A DNA stretch of 64,000 bases from contig SZOR01000001.1 of assembly GCA_030263275.1 (NCBI GenBank), positions 1-64,000 on the forward strand, in the 5' to 3' direction. The stretch comes from DSNY01 sp016861185 (GTDB lineage: Bacteria > Pseudomonadota > Gammaproteobacteria > Burkholderiales > Burkholderiaceae_F). Position 1 is the stretch's first letter. Each line of letters begins with the position of its first letter. Made by a program: the position numbers and the translations under genes. The notes below the pieces were generated by a model that saw only the letters and a list, made by a program, of their open reading frames with translations, was not told the origin of the DNA and searched no databases. Shown one piece after another: positions 9,749 to 19,777 of this stretch.

Positions 9749-12475
9749 TTACAGCGTCCGCGCGACTTCCTGCACTTCGAAGATCTCGAGCTGGTCGCCT
9801 TCCTTGATGTCGTCGTAGCCCTTCAGCGACAGGCCGCACTCGAAACCGGCCTTGACCTCCTTGACGTCGTCCTTGAAGCGCTTCAGCGACGACAGCTCGC
9901 CGGTCCAGATCACCACGTTGTCGCGCAGCAGCCGCGCGTTGGCGGTGCGCTTGACCACGCCGTCGAGCACCATGCAGCCGGCAACCGCGCCGACCTTCGG
10001 CACGCGAAAGATTTGCCGGATCTCGACGAGTCCCAGCACCTGCTCGCGCTGCTCGGGCGCGAGCAGGCCGGACAGCGCCGCCTTCACGTCGTCGACCGCG
10101 TCGTAGATGATGTTGTAGTAGCGGATCTGGATGCCGTTGCCTTCGGCGAGCTTGCGCGCCTGCTGATCGGCGCGCACGTTGAAGCCGATGACGACGGCCT
10201 TGCTCGCCAGCGCGAGGTTGATGTCGCTTTCGGTGATGCCGCCGACCTGCGCGTGCACGACCTGCACCTTGACTTCGTCGGTCGACAGCTTGGTCAGCGC
10301 GTGCACCAGCGCTTCCTGCGATCCCTGCACGTCGGCCTTGATGATCAGCGGCAGCGTGCGGGCCTGACCTTCGCCGATCTGCTCGAACATGTTCTCGAGC
10401 TTGGCCGCCTGCTGCTTGGCGAGCTTGGTGTCGCGGAACTTGCCCTGGCGATACAGGGCGATCTCGCGCGCCTTGCGCTCGTCGCCGAGCACGATCAGCT
10501 CGTCGCCGGCGGCCGGCACGTCCGACAGGCCGACGATCTCGACCGGAATCGACGGCCCCGCCTCCTGGATCGATTTGCCGTTCTCATCGAGCATCGCGCG
10601 CACGCGTCCGAAGCAGGCGCCGGCGAGCACCACGTCGCCCCGTTTCAGGGTCCCGCTCTGCACCAGCACGGTCGCTACCGGGCCGCGCCCCTTGTCGAGC
10701 CGCGATTCGATGATCAGCCCCTTGGCAGGTGCGTCCTTGACCGCCTTCAGTTCGAGCACCTCGGCCTGCAGCAGCACGTTCTCGAGCAACTCGTCGATGC
10801 CCTTGCCGGTCTTTGCCGACACCGGGCAGAACGGCGAGTCGCCGCCGTACTCCTCCGGGACGACGCCTTCGGCGACCAGCTCCTGCTTGACGCGCTCCGG
10901 GTTGGCCTCCGGCTTGTCGATCTTGTTCAGCGCGACGACCAGCGGAACGCCCGCGGCTTTCGCGTGCGCGATCGCCTCCTTGGTCTGCGGCATCACGCCG
11001 TCGTCGGCGGCGACCACCAGCACGACGATGTCGGTCGCCTTGGCGCCGCGCGCGCGCATCGCCGTGAACGCCTCGTGACCTGGCGTGTCGAGGAACGTGA
11101 CGATGCCGCGCGGCGTCTCGACGTGGTAGGCGCCGATGTGCTGCGTGATTCCGCCCGCCTCGCCCGCGGCGACCTTGGTGCGGCGGATGTAGTCGAGCAG
11201 CGAAGTCTTGCCGTGGTCGACGTGGCCCATGATCGTCACGACCGGCGGGCGCGGTTCGGCCACCGCCTCGGCCGCAGCACCGGCTGCCGTCTCGGCGAGC
11301 AGCGCCTCGGGGGAGTCGAGTTTGGCCGCCACCGGCGTGTGCCCCAGCTCGGTGACGACGATCATCGCGGTGTCCTGGTCGAGCACCTGGTTGATCGTCA
11401 CCATCTGGCCGAGCTTCATCAGCACCTTGATGACCTCGGAGGCCTTGACCGCCATCTTGTGCGCGAGATCGGCGACCGTGATCGTTTCGGGCACGCTGAC
11501 CTCGCGCACGATCGGCTCGCTCGGCATCGCAACCGCCGCGCGCTCTTCGCCGCGCTCGTCGCGCCCGTGCCGGCTCTTTCCTTTCGGACCGCGCCAGCCG
11601 GCCGCACCGCCCGACGTGTCGCCGCGCGTCTTCAGCGCGCGCTTCTTCGCGGCGTCCTCGGACCAGCTCGACGCGAGCTTGCCCGACTTGATCTCCTTGA
11701 CGCCCGCCTTCTTCTCTTCCTTCTTCGCTTCGGCCGGCTTTGCTTCCGCCTTGGCCGCCGGCTTGTGCAGCGTACCTTCGGTGGTCGGCGCCTTCAGCAC
11801 CTTCTTCGGCGCCGTCATCATGCTCTTGATTGCGGCGACTTCCTCCTCGACCGCGCGGCGCGCGCGCTCCTGCGCGAGCTGCGCCTGCTTCGCGGCTTCG
11901 TCCGCGGCGCGCTGCTCGGCGCGGATGCGTTCGACCTCGGCGTTGGCCGCGGCTTCGCGTTCCTTGGCAGCGTCGAGCGCCTCCTGCTCCTGCCGCTGCG
12001 CCTGCTGGACCTCGCGCTGCGCGCGTTCGGCGCGTTCCTTGGCCTCGGCCATCTGGCGCGCGACCAGCTCGGCCGCGCGGCGCGCCTCTTCCTCGCGCTT
12101 GGCGAGTTCTGCGGCGTCGATCACGGGCGCCGCCGGCGCGGCCGGCGGCGCCTCGGGTTCGGCCGCGGCCGCCTCGTCGCGCTTGACGAAGACGCGCTTC
12201 TTGCGCACCTCCACCTGGATCGTGCGCGCGCGGCCGGTGCCGTCCGCCTGCTTGATCTCGGTGGTCTGCTTGCGCGTCAGCGTGATCTTCTTCTTCTCCG
12301 GCGCCTCGGCGCCGTGCGCCTTGCGCAGCGAGTCCAGCAGGCGCGCCTTGTCCTCTTCGGTCAGCGCGTCGCCCTCGGCCTTCTTGTTGACGCCGGCGGC
12401 GCGCAGTTGTTCGAGCAGCAGTTGCGGCGGAACCTTCAGCTCCGCGGCGAACTGGGAAACGGTGTTGCTCGGCAT
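9749..12475 (-). CDS. infB: Translation initiation factor IF-2
   Basis: A 908-residue GTPase that places fMet-tRNA on the 30S subunit. The N-terminal IF2_N domain covers roughly residues 1-50. A long Ala/Glu/Arg coiled coil (about 120-220) and a Lys/Ala linker follow, then a second IF2_N-like domain (about 325-385). The GTPase domain has GHVDHGKT (417-424), DTPGHEAF and [10 protein letters not shown], and the usual beta-barrel and C-terminal fMet-tRNA-binding domains end the protein. It lies between nusA (63 bp upstream) and rbfA, separated from the latter by a large hairpin. Confidence 0.98.
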   Translation of the reverse strand: MPSNTVSQFAAELKVPPQLLLEQLRAAGVNKKAEGDALTEEDKARLLDSLRKAHGAEAPEKKKITLTRKQTTEIKQADGTGRARTIQVEVRKKRVFVKRDEAAAAEPEAPPAAPAAPVIDAAELAKREEEARRAAELVARQMAEAKERAERAQREVQQAQRQEQEALDAAKEREAAANAEVERIRAEQRAADEAAKQAQLAQERARRAVEEEVAAIKSMMTAPKKVLKAPTTEGTLHKPAAKAEAKPAEAKKEEKKAGVKEIKSGKLASSWSEDAAKKRALKTRGDTSGGAAGWRGPKGKSRHGRDERGEERAAVAMPSEPIVREVSVPETITVADLAHKMAVKASEVIKVLMKLGQMVTINQVLDQDTAMIVVTELGHTPVAAKLDSPEALLAETAAGAAAEAVAEPRPPVVTIMGHVDHGKTSLLDYIRRTKVAAGEAGGITQHIGAYHVETPRGIVTFLDTPGHEAFTAMRARGAKATDIVVLVVAADDGVMPQTKEAIAHAKAAGVPLVVALNKIDKPEANPERVKQELVAEGVVPEEYGGDSPFCPVSAKTGKGIDELLENVLLQAEVLELKAVKDAPAKGLIIESRLDKGRGPVATVLVQSGTLKRGDVVLAGACFGRVRAMLDENGKSIQEAGPSIPVEIVGLSDVPAAGDELIVLGDERKAREIALYRQGKFRDTKLAKQQAAKLENMFEQIGEGQARTLPLIIKADVQGSQEALVHALTKLSTDEVKVQVVHAQVGGITESDINLALASKAVVIGFNVRADQQARKLAEGNGIQIRYYNIIYDAVDDVKAALSGLLAPEQREQVLGLVEIRQIFRVPKVGAVAGCMVLDGVVKRTANARLLRDNVVIWTGELSSLKRFKDDVKEVKAGFECGLSLKGYDDIKEGDQLEIFEVQEVARTL

Positions 12476-12538
12476 AGATGATCTTCCCTCGCTGCTTGGT
12501 TGCTTCGGCCCTGCGTCGTGTCCGTCAGCGGCCGTCCA

Positions 12539-14041
12539 TCACTTGCTGCTCGTCTCTTCGGCGAACCAGTGCGCGCGCGCCGCCATGATCAGCGTCTTGG
12601 CGCGCTCCTCGTCGATGCCGGTCATCTCGACCAGCTCGTCGACCGCCAGCTCGCCCAGGTCGTCGCGCGTGTTGATGTTGTTGCCGGCGAGCTTGGCCGC
12701 CAGCTCCTTGTCCATGCCCTCCAGCTCGAGCATCGCGGGCTCGACCTTCTCGAGGTTTTCCTCGCGCGCGATCGCCTCCGTGAGCAGCGCGTTGCGCGCG
12801 CGGGTGCGCAGCTCCTCGACCGTCTCTTCGTCGAAGGCTTCGATCTCGAGCAGCTCGTTGACCGGCACATAGGCGATCTCGTCGAGCGTGGAGAAGCCCT
12901 CGGCGATCAGTATGTTGGCGATCTCCTCGTCGACGTCGAGCTTCTCCATGAACAGCGCACGGATCGCCTCCTGTTCGCCCTGCTGCTTCTGCTGCGACTC
13001 CTCGGCCGTCATGATGTTGATCTGCCAGCCGGTCAGCTCGGAGGCGAGCCGGACGTTCTGCCCGCTGCGGCCGATCGCGATCGCCAGGTTGTCCTCGTCG
13101 ACCACCACGTCCATCGCGTGCTTGTCCTCGTCGACGACGATCGAACTGACGTTCGCCGGCGCGAGCGCGCCGATCACGAACTGCGCCGGATCGTCGGACC
13201 ACAGCACGATGTCGACGCGTTCGCCCGCCAGCTCGTTGGTCACCGCCTGCACGCGCGAGCCGCGCATGCCGACACACGTGCCGATCGGGTCGATGCGGCG
13301 GTCGTTGGTCCACACGGCGATCTTGGCGCGCACGCCCGGATCGCGCGCCGCGGACTTGATCACCAGCAGCCCCTGCTCGATCTCGGGCACCTCGAACTCG
13401 AACAGCTTCTTCAGAAAGTCGGGCGAGGTGCGCGACAGGATCACCTGCGGGCCGCGCGCCTGGCGGTCGATCTTGGCGACATACGCGCGCACGCGGTCGC
13501 CGATGCGCAGGTTCTCCTTCGGGATCATCTCGGAGCGCGGCAGCCGCGCCTCGATCTTGCCGATCTCGACGATCGCGTCGCCCTTGTCCATCCGCTTGAT
13601 CGTGCCGCTGACGATCTGGTCGCCGCGCGCGAGGAACTCCTGCAGCAGCTGCTCGCGTTCGGCGTCGCGGATCTTCTGCAGGATCACCTGCTTGGTGTCC
13701 TGCGCGAAGCGGCGGCCGGTGGCGACCTCCTGCTTCGGAAGCTGCTCCTCGATGTACTCGTCGACCTCGATGTCGGGGATCTGCTCGCGCGCCTCCGACA
13801 GGATGATCTGGTGGCCCGGCTCCTGGAGTCCCGCCTCGTCGGGCACGACGAGCCAGCGCCGGAACGCGTCGTAGTCGCCGGTTTCGCGGTCGACCGCCAC
13901 GCGGATCTCGACGTCCTCCTCGTGGAAAAGCTTTTTGGTCGCCGCAGCCAGCGCCGACTCGAGGGCGCCGAAGACGATCTCGCGCGGAACGTTCTTCTCG
14001 CGCGCGAGCGCATCGACCAACAGCAGAATTTCACGGCTCAT
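12539..14041 (-). CDS. nusA: Transcription termination/antitermination factor NusA
   Basis: A 500-residue RNA-polymerase-binding protein. The N-terminal domain starts with [16 protein letters not shown]. It is followed by an S1 domain (about 135-200), two KH domains containing [14 protein letters not shown] and [13 protein letters not shown], and two acidic C-terminal repeats with helix-hairpin-helix pattern ([18 protein letters not shown] and [17 protein letters not shown]). The length is close to the E. coli protein. Its start overlaps the rimP stop (ATGA), as expected for the conserved rimP-nusA-infB operon. Confidence 0.98.
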   Translation of the reverse strand: MSREILLLVDALAREKNVPREIVFGALESALAAATKKLFHEEDVEIRVAVDRETGDYDAFRRWLVVPDEAGLQEPGHQIILSEAREQIPDIEVDEYIEEQLPKQEVATGRRFAQDTKQVILQKIRDAEREQLLQEFLARGDQIVSGTIKRMDKGDAIVEIGKIEARLPRSEMIPKENLRIGDRVRAYVAKIDRQARGPQVILSRTSPDFLKKLFEFEVPEIEQGLLVIKSAARDPGVRAKIAVWTNDRRIDPIGTCVGMRGSRVQAVTNELAGERVDIVLWSDDPAQFVIGALAPANVSSIVVDEDKHAMDVVVDEDNLAIAIGRSGQNVRLASELTGWQINIMTAEESQQKQQGEQEAIRALFMEKLDVDEEIANILIAEGFSTLDEIAYVPVNELLEIEAFDEETVEELRTRARNALLTEAIAREENLEKVEPAMLELEGMDKELAAKLAGNNINTRDDLGELAVDELVEMTGIDEERAKTLIMAARAHWFAEETSSK

Positions 14042-14616
14042 CTTTGCCCGCTCCTGAAGTTCAGCACCGGCACCAGCCGCGCACGGTCGAGATCCGCAAG
14101 GGCGAACTCGATCGTCTGCGGCGGCGCCGCCAATTCGTCCGGCGTGCTCCGCTTCTTTCCGGGCGCACGCCCTTTCGCTCGCCCGGCCCCGGCTGACTGC
14201 GCGTCCGCGTCGTTGGCCGACACTTCGATCCGCACGCGCTCCTGCCCGACCGCCCCGGCCACGCCCAACAGCCTCCCGCGGAAGCGGCGGCGCCCGTCCA
14301 AGGGCGCGAGCAGTTGCACCTGTACCTGCGCGCCGGCAAACCGTTCGAAGTCACGCCGCTTCGCAAGCCGCCGGTCCACGCCCGGCGACGACACTTCCAG
14401 CCGGTCGTAATCGACGCCCTCGACCGCGAACAGGTGCGTCAACTGGTGGCTGACGCGCTCGCAGTCTTCCACCGTGACGCCGCCCGCAGCCGCCGGCGCG
14501 TCCAGCGTGACGCGCAGCAGGCCGTGGCCGGCGCGCTCGACATCGACCAGCTCGTAGTCGAGCCCTTCGACCGTGCGCTCGATCAGCGCGTACAACTCCT
14601 TCGCGACACCCGCCAA
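14038..14616 (-). CDS. rimP: Ribosome maturation factor RimP
   Basis: A protein for 30S subunit maturation. The core is recognised by [18 protein letters not shown], the [17 protein letters not shown] helix, [12 protein letters not shown] and a C-terminal SH3-like domain with a long Arg/Gly/Lys-rich insert. I propose TTG 14616 as start: GGAG lies seven bases upstream and the protein then begins eight residues before the conserved helix. The only in-frame ATG (14706) lies inside a terminator hairpin and would add residues with no family similarity. With TTG the protein has 192 residues; the poor start codon may limit expression of the operon. Confidence 0.85.
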   Translation of the reverse strand: MAGVAKELYALIERTVEGLDYELVDVERAGHGLLRVTLDAPAAAGGVTVEDCERVSHQLTHLFAVEGVDYDRLEVSSPGVDRRLAKRRDFERFAGAQVQVQLLAPLDGRRRFRGRLLGVAGAVGQERVRIEVSANDADAQSAGAGRAKGRAPGKKRSTPDELAAPPQTIEFALADLDRARLVPVLNFRSGQR

Positions 14617-14680
14617 GACACCGCTCCGGCGACCGGAGCAACCGATCGCGCTTCGGCTTGCGCCGAGTCCAGCAAGAAAC

Positions 14681-14706
14681 AAAAAAAAATGGGCCCGAAA
14701 GCCCAT
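14681..14706 (-). terminator. Rho-independent terminator in the rimP leader
   Basis: On the minus strand, ATGGGC and GCCCAT form a 6-bp stem around the loop TTTCGG, followed by nine T residues (14689-14681). This is a textbook intrinsic terminator, but it lies between a strong promoter (14804-14832) and the rimP start, so it would stop most transcripts before the operon unless relieved. A second GCCCAT upstream in the leader (14763-14758) could pair with the first stem arm and act as an antiterminator. Confidence 0.8.
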
Positions 14707-14803
14707 CCTCGCAATTCAACAGGCCTGCACGCCAAGGACCTGCGCCGCGTGCAGCCGATGGGCGCCCGATCAGAATCCGACGCGAGCCCTTCGGTAAGTG
14801 CGC

Positions 14804-14832
14804 ATTATAGGGGCCAAGCCTTGTCGGAACAA
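14804..14832 (-). promoter_or_regulatory. Sigma-70 promoter for the rimP-nusA-infB operon leader
   Basis: On the minus strand, TTGTTC (14832-14827) and a perfect TATAAT (14809-14804) are separated by exactly 17 bp. The predicted transcription start is near 14797. That is about 115 nt before the terminator and about 180 nt before the proposed rimP start, leaving an unusually long structured leader. It is the strongest promoter I can see in the window. It lies 24 bp or more downstream of the rluB stop (14857). Confidence 0.8.
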
Positions 14833-14856
14833 GGGCTTAGCCCGAATCCCGCAACG

Positions 14857-16209
14857 TCAGAAACCGCGCGACGACTTGGGGCGTCGGAAGCGCTGATGCT
14901 GGCCCGGGCCAGGGCGTTGGCCGCCCGGACGGCCGCCGGCTGCGATGTAGCTCACGGTGCTCGTCAACGGGTCCGGCTGGCGCGGTGCCTGCCGTTCCCT
15001 GTTCTTACGCTGGCCCTGCGGTCGCTGACCGCCGGCGGACTTGCCGCGCATTTCGTCGGTGGCGATGCCGAGATCGTGCATCCAGGCCTGGACCCACTCG
15101 GGCGACAGCTCCTGGTAGCGCCCGCGCGCGAGCGAGCGCGGCAACTGGATCGCGCCGTAGCGGATGCGGATCAGGCGGCTGACTTCGAGCCCGACCGCCT
15201 CGAACATGCGCCGCACCTCGCGGTTGCGTCCCTCGGCGATGACCACGCGATACCACCGGTTCGCGCCCTGGCCGCCCGCATCCTCGAGCTTCGAGAACGC
15301 AGCCGTGCCGTCGTCCAGTTGCACGCCCGCGAGCAGGCGCTGCTTCTGCTCGTCGGTCAACTCGCCCAGCACGCGCACGGCGTACTCGCGCTCGACCTCG
15401 TAGCGCGGATGCATCAGGCGGTTGGCCAGTTCACCCGAGGTCGTGAAAAGCAGCAGCCCCTCGGTGTTGAAGTCGAGCCGACCGACCGCCACCCAACGGC
15501 CGCCGGAGACCTTGGGCAGTCTGTCGAACACGGTCGGACGCTTTTCGGGGTCGTCCTGCGAAACGATCTCGCCCGCCGGCTTGTGATAGAGCAGCACGCG
15601 CGGCGCCTTGCCGGGCTGCTTGCGCACCAACGGTTTGCCGTTGACGCGCACCTGGTCGGTCGGCAGCACGCGCTGGCCGATGTGCGCGGGTTGGCCGTTG
15701 ACCGAGACGCGGCCGGCGATGATCAGCTCTTCCATATCGCGCCGCGAACCGATGCCGGCATCGGCGAGGACCTTGTGCAGCTTGTCCGATTGCGCGGCAA
15801 GTGCCTGCTTGGCCGCGCGTCGTCCGCGTTCCAGCAGTTCGCGCGGCAGCGGCGTCGGCGGCATTGCGGCGGGGTTGATCTCGTCGCCTTCACCAGCCAG
15901 CAGCGCGGCGGGCGCCTCCTCGATTGCCGCCGCGTCGGCCGATCCGCCCTCGGCGCGGGGTGCGCCATTCGGCTGGCTCTGCCCCCGTCCCCGCCCTCGC
16001 CTGCGACGGCCATGCGGCCCGCGCGGACGGCGTTCTCCGCCCTCCGCGCCTTCGGTCGCCGCTACGTCGTCCAAGGGACCCGCGTCCGTGACGCGCGACG
16101 GCGGGGACTCGATCTGCGAATCGTCCGCGGTGCGCGACTGCGCGGAGGGCTCGGCCTGCGTGGTCGGAATCGTCGGATCTTCTTCGTGCGGCCGTGCGGC
16201 GTGGTTCAT
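14857..16209 (-). CDS. rluB: 23S rRNA pseudouridine synthase B (RluB/RsuA family)
   Basis: A 450-residue enzyme that makes pseudouridine 2605 in 23S rRNA. A long low-complexity N-terminus (about residues 1-135, Arg/Gly/Glu-rich) precedes an S4 domain ([21 protein letters not shown], about 143-163, and its partner strands). The catalytic domain has [14 protein letters not shown] with catalytic Asp 246, and later [14 protein letters not shown] second Arg/Gln/Gly-rich tail follows. Such tails are common in betaproteobacterial RluB and probably bind RNA. The gene starts 12 bp after the scpB stop, the usual scpB-rluB pairing. Confidence 0.93.
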   Translation of the reverse strand: MNHAARPHEEDPTIPTTQAEPSAQSRTADDSQIESPPSRVTDAGPLDDVAATEGAEGGERRPRGPHGRRRRGRGRGQSQPNGAPRAEGGSADAAAIEEAPAALLAGEGDEINPAAMPPTPLPRELLERGRRAAKQALAAQSDKLHKVLADAGIGSRRDMEELIIAGRVSVNGQPAHIGQRVLPTDQVRVNGKPLVRKQPGKAPRVLLYHKPAGEIVSQDDPEKRPTVFDRLPKVSGGRWVAVGRLDFNTEGLLLFTTSGELANRLMHPRYEVEREYAVRVLGELTDEQKQRLLAGVQLDDGTAAFSKLEDAGGQGANRWYRVVIAEGRNREVRRMFEAVGLEVSRLIRIRYGAIQLPRSLARGRYQELSPEWVQAWMHDLGIATDEMRGKSAGGQRPQGQRKNRERQAPRQPDPLTSTVSYIAAGGRPGGQRPGPGQHQRFRRPKSSRGF

Positions 16210-16220
16210 GGCGGAATCGA

Positions 16221-16856
16221 TCAGGACGGAACGTGTGCCGGTTCTTCTTCGGCCGGCGTGAGCGGAAGGGAGGGCGCTTCGGACTCGGAAGGCGAGGCGC
16301 CCGCGGAGGCGAACTGCAGCTCGAACTCGGCGGGCAGCGCGCCGCCGCCGGCCTCCAGCGGCGGCAGCTCGTCGAGCGAGCGCAGGCCGAGGTCGTCGAG
16401 GAAAGTGCGCGTCGTCGCGAACAGCGCCGGACGCCCGGGCGCCTCGCGATGGCCGATGGCTTCGACCCAACCGCGCTCCTCGAGCGTCTTCAGGACCTGC
16501 GGCGAAACCGTCACGCCGCGGATCTCCTCGATGTCGCCGCGCGTGACCGGCTGGCGATAGGCGATGATCGCGAGCGTCTCGAGCACAGCGCGCGAGTACT
16601 TCGGCGGCTTTTCCGGATTCAGGCGGTCGAGGTAGACGCGCATTGACTGCCGGCTCTGAAAGCGCCAGCCGGACGCCAGGCTCACCAGCTCGATGCCGCG
16701 GTCGCTCCAATCGCGCCGCAACTCGTCGAGCAGCACGCGCACCGCGTCCGCGTTCAGCTCGTCGGCAAAGAGCTTGCGCAACTCGGCCATCGGCAGAGGC
16801 CGCTCCGCCGTCAACAATGCCGTCTCGAGGACGATCTTCGCCTCTTGTGTGTTCAT
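16221..16856 (-). CDS. scpB: Segregation and condensation protein B
   Basis: A 211-residue winged-helix protein that joins ScpA and Smc to condense the chromosome. Two winged-helix domains are seen: [20 protein letters not shown] at the start (about 6-25), and [29 protein letters not shown] in the middle, including [12 protein letters not shown], the family signature. A Ser/Glu-rich tail follows. ATG 16856 is chosen over upstream in-frame codons because [11 protein letters not shown] fits the family start. No scpA lies upstream; instead there is a 318-bp non-coding stretch. Confidence 0.93.
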   Translation of the reverse strand: MNTQEAKIVLETALLTAERPLPMAELRKLFADELNADAVRVLLDELRRDWSDRGIELVSLASGWRFQSRQSMRVYLDRLNPEKPPKYSRAVLETLAIIAYRQPVTRGDIEEIRGVTVSPQVLKTLEERGWVEAIGHREAPGRPALFATTRTFLDDLGLRSLDELPPLEAGGGALPAEFELQFASAGASPSESEAPSLPLTPAEEEPAHVPS

Positions 16857-17174
16857 CGCTCCGATCAAGAAAGATCGAGGTTCGTGCACCGCCGTGCGCA
16901 TACGGCGCACAGGCGAAACGTCCGGGTATCACCGAACGGAAATCGAAGAACCCGCGTGCGTGGCCCGCGCCAAGCAGGCTGTTGTTCTGGAATGCCTGCT
17001 ACGTGCAGTGCGGACGTTCCGACATCGGGACGATCCGATCAACGTTCGCCGGCGCCGCGCAGCGCGAAGGACGCGCACTTCAAGCAGACGCCGGCCCAAC
17101 TCCGAATGACGGCGCAGTCTATCACGGCGCTCATCGTCAACAAGCAGGAGTCCCGCGACTCGATTCAGGGTCGA
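16857..17174. other. Intergenic stretch upstream of scpB, no gene seen
   Basis: These 318 bp lie between the scpB start and the stop of the beta-helix lipoprotein gene. Open frames exist on both strands but none has family similarity or a ribosome site. On the minus strand TTGACG (17140-17135) and an extended -10, TGATAGACT (17124-17116), occur, but their spacing is only 13 bp, too short for a convincing sigma-70 promoter. The scpB promoter is probably here but I cannot place it. Confidence 0.4.
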
Positions 17175-18863
17175 CTAAGGCTTGACTTCAAGTTTCGGCA
17201 GCCAACCCGGGTTGGATCCTTCGCCCGAATACGCCCCGCGGAAAGTCCAATCCCGCGGATTGCCGTTGAAGTCGCGGTCCCACGCCGCAAAGCCCACGAT
17301 CGAAGACGTGTCCGGCGCCGCGCCGCGCAGGGCGCCCGCCTTGGGGAACAGGTCGAGTTGACCCAGCGCGCCGGTCGGGTTGTTCAGGAAGGCCGAGGCG
17401 CCGGCATACGAGCCGGTCGCGTTGGCAGCCTGCGTGCCGCCGCTGATCGGCGTCGCCGCGAACACCGCGTTGCCGATCACATACTGCGTGTAACCGGAAC
17501 CGCCACTCACCCGGATGCCGCTGCCCGACGCAACGATCGTGTTGCCGAAGACCCGCACGTTGCGAACGATGCCGTTGTGCGGCTGGATGTTCACCGCGCT
17601 ACCGCCGTCGTTGACCATCACGTTGCCGTAGAAAGCGATGTTGCCCTCGCCTTGGAACAGCGCCTCGGTCGGGTTCTGATAGAAGAAGTTGCCGTAGATC
17701 TCGAATCCGTTTTCCGAGCCGGGACCGCTGGATGGCTGGTCTCCGACCAGCAGGTTCGGGCGGGGGCCGTCCGACGAAACGAAGCTGCTTCGCTTGACGA
17801 ATACGTTGTTGCGAATGATGGTGGTCGTCCTGCCGGTCGGCATGCCGGCGGGCACGTTCGACCACGGTACCTGATGCTTCACCTGGACGTTGTAGCCGAT
17901 CGTGTCGACGACCAGGTTGTTCTCGATGATGCCGGCAACGAACGGACTGTCGCCGGTCGAACTGCCCAAGTACATCCCGGTCCCCGCGCCTTCGATCACG
18001 TTGCGGCGGATTACCCAGTTCCAGGTCGGCGAACCCGTCGTCGAAATGCCGACGATCTGCTGGTCGCCGCCGACGCCGCGAATGCGCAGCCCTTCGATCG
18101 TGATGTGGTGCGCGAGCCCCTGCACGGCGACGCCGAAGCCGCCGAGGTTGCGCCCGTCGACATCGAGATTCCGCACGATCACATAGCTCGCGTTCGCAAA
18201 CCGGATCGTGTTGTGGGTCGATCGCCCGAGCAGCACTGCGCGCGCGCCGCTGTCCGGGCCCGTGATCGTGATCGGCTGCGACGGCGTCCCATTCAGGTTG
18301 AACACCGGCAGCCCCGGAACGTCGTTCGGATCATCGTAGGTGCCCGGCGCCAGCACCAGCGTGTCTCCAGGCTGCAGCGCGCGCACCTTTGCCAGATAGT
18401 CGCTCGGGCCCGCGTTGATGACGCGACCACCGGCCGCCTGCGTGCTTGCCGACGCCGGCGTCGAACGCGCCGAGACGTTGCCGGCCGCGTCGAAGGCGGC
18501 GACCTCGTAGCGATACGTCGTCGCCGGGGTCAACCCCGAATCGTCATACGTCGTCCCCGCAGCAGTTCCGATCTGGTTGCCGTCGCGGAAGATCCGATAA
18601 CCGGCCACACCGACGTTGTCGCTCGCCGCGCCCCACGTCACGCGGATCGACACGGACGACATCGCCGTCGCGGAGACGTTTGCCGGTGCGCTCGGTGCAG
18701 CCGTGTCCGGCACAGACGGCGGCGGCGGCGGCGACGAAGGCGGCGGTGGCGCTGCAGGCGTTGCCGCGGGTGCGTCTCCTCCGCCGCAGGAGGCAAGCGC
18801 AAACGCTCCGAGGATCGCCCAAACGGCGACCGCTGACAGAAGACGATGGGGTCTGCTACGCAT
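17175..18863 (-). CDS. Lipoprotein with fibronectin type III domain and right-handed beta-helix
   Basis: A 562-residue surface or periplasmic lipoprotein. The signal peptide ends in the lipobox LASC (Cys 26). A Pro/Ala/Ser-rich linker (about 30-55) is followed by one fibronectin type III domain (about 56-145; RVTWGAASDNVGVAGYRIFR and TYRYEVAAFDAAGN). Residues 150-520 repeat short strands rich in Asn, Val and Ile (RNLDVDGRN, IIENNLVVDT, IIRNNVFVK, YGNFFYQNP, VFGNTIVASG), the pattern of parallel beta-helix proteins such as pectate-lyase-like enzymes. The helix suggests polysaccharide binding or cleavage, but I see no defined catalytic residues. It is divergent from lexA. Confidence 0.75.
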   Translation of the reverse strand: MRSRPHRLLSAVAVWAILGAFALASCGGGDAPAATPAAPPPPSSPPPPPSVPDTAAPSAPANVSATAMSSVSIRVTWGAASDNVGVAGYRIFRDGNQIGTAAGTTYDDSGLTPATTYRYEVAAFDAAGNVSARSTPASASTQAAGGRVINAGPSDYLAKVRALQPGDTLVLAPGTYDDPNDVPGLPVFNLNGTPSQPITITGPDSGARAVLLGRSTHNTIRFANASYVIVRNLDVDGRNLGGFGVAVQGLAHHITIEGLRIRGVGGDQQIVGISTTGSPTWNWVIRRNVIEGAGTGMYLGSSTGDSPFVAGIIENNLVVDTIGYNVQVKHQVPWSNVPAGMPTGRTTTIIRNNVFVKRSSFVSSDGPRPNLLVGDQPSSGPGSENGFEIYGNFFYQNPTEALFQGEGNIAFYGNVMVNDGGSAVNIQPHNGIVRNVRVFGNTIVASGSGIRVSGGSGYTQYVIGNAVFAATPISGGTQAANATGSYAGASAFLNNPTGALGQLDLFPKAGALRGAAPDTSSIVGFAAWDRDFNGNPRDWTFRGAYSGEGSNPGWLPKLEVKP

Positions 18864-19022
18864 GACCCGAATTATCTTGCCCCGCGGCGAGCGGACCTTC
18901 ACGTCGAGACGTTCGATCGAACAGATGAGCTCGGTCTGAGCGCCCCACTTCGACGACATCGCGCGTTCACCGCCATGAGCGCCGAGCGCAGCGCCCGTCG
19001 AGGGCCGGCCGCAGCGCCCTCC

Positions 19023-19058
19023 TTGCAAACCGCACGGATGCTGTATACATTGCCAGTA
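19023..19058 (+). promoter_or_regulatory. LexA-repressed promoter with SOS box upstream of lexA
   Basis: The sequence CTGTATACATTGCCAG (19041-19056) fits the LexA box CTGT-N8-ACAG with one mismatch in the right half. It lies over a probable promoter: TTGCAA (19023-19028) and TACATT (19046-19051) with 17 bp spacing. Binding of LexA here would block RNA polymerase, so lexA is expected to repress itself. The box is 32 bp upstream of the lexA start. Confidence 0.75.
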
Positions 19059-19087
19059 TCGCCCGATTGGCAGGAAGGACTCGAACG

Positions 19088-19750
19088 ATGAGCAAAGAGA
19101 CCTCAGTCCTCACGCCCCGACAGGCCGAGATCCTCGACTTCGTCCGCCGCACGCTCGCCGAAAGCGGGGCGCCGCCGACGCGTGAAGAGATTGCCGACGC
19201 GTTCGGCTTCCGCTCGCTGAACGCCGCCGAGCAGCATCTGCAGGCACTGCAGAAGAAGGGATTGATCGAGCTCGTGCCGGGCACCTCGCGCGGAATCCGG
19301 CTCAAGGGCGCTGTCACGGAAACGGTGCGCGCGCTGAAGGAGGCCGCGCATGAGCTCGGACTGCCCGCGGGCCTGCCGCTGATCGGAAAGGTCGCCGCCG
19401 GCAGTCCCATCCTCGCGCAGGAAAACGTAATCAGGCGTCCGGCCGTCGATCCCCTGCTGTTCAGGCCGCGAGCCGACTATCTGCTCGAAGTGCGCGGCAT
19501 GAGCATGCGCGACGCGGGCATCCTGGACGGCGACTGGCTGGCCGTGCACAAGCAGACACAGGCACAGTCGGGCCAGATCGTCGTCGCGCGACTCGGCGAC
19601 GAGGTCACTGTCAAGCGGCTGAAACTCAGGGGCGCAAGAGCCGAACTGATCGCCGAGAACCCGGACTTCGCGCCGATCGTCGTCGACCTGCGGCGCGATC
19701 CGTTCGCGATCGAGGGACTGGCTGTCGGCGTCGTGCGCCCGTCCGTGTAG
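19088..19750 (+). CDS. lexA: SOS-response repressor LexA
   Basis: A 220-residue repressor that represses SOS genes and is self-cleaved when RecA filaments form. The N-terminal winged helix starts [14 protein letters not shown] and contains the recognition region [23 protein letters not shown] (split as [13 protein letters not shown] and SLNAAEQHL). The cleavage site is Ala104-Gly105 in VAAGSP. The catalytic Ser139 (GMSMRDAGI) and Lys176 (VTVKRLKL) are present, so it should be proteolytically competent. ATG 19088 is used; the upstream in-frame codon at 19067 lacks a family match. A matching SOS box lies just upstream. Confidence 0.97.
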   Translation: MSKETSVLTPRQAEILDFVRRTLAESGAPPTREEIADAFGFRSLNAAEQHLQALQKKGLIELVPGTSRGIRLKGAVTETVRALKEAAHELGLPAGLPLIGKVAAGSPILAQENVIRRPAVDPLLFRPRADYLLEVRGMSMRDAGILDGDWLAVHKQTQAQSGQIVVARLGDEVTVKRLKLRGARAELIAENPDFAPIVVDLRRDPFAIEGLAVGVVRPSV

Positions 19751-19777
19751 CTGCAACAGCCCGTTCCAGCTTACGCG

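Noticed and set aside
9651..9839. N-terminal extension of rbfA
   Set aside because: It translates the CACAGAG repeat and the end of infB; family alignment begins at ATG 9650.
9734..12481. A 915-codon open frame on the plus strand opposite infB
   Set aside because: It is rich in Arg, His, Leu and Asp with no domain similarity and mirrors the codon pattern of infB; long antisense frames are expected in DNA this GC-rich.
14623..14639. Second intrinsic terminator just before rimP
   Set aside because: GCTCCGG-tcg-CCGGAGC is a good stem but no T tract follows; it more likely affects ribosome access.
12500..16560. Very long plus-strand frames opposite nusA, rimP and rluB
   Set aside because: Compositionally biased shadows of genuine minus-strand genes; no ribosome sites or family motifs.
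17116..17140. Sigma-70 promoter for scpB
   Set aside because: TTGACG and an extended -10 TGATAGACT are present but only 13 bp apart.
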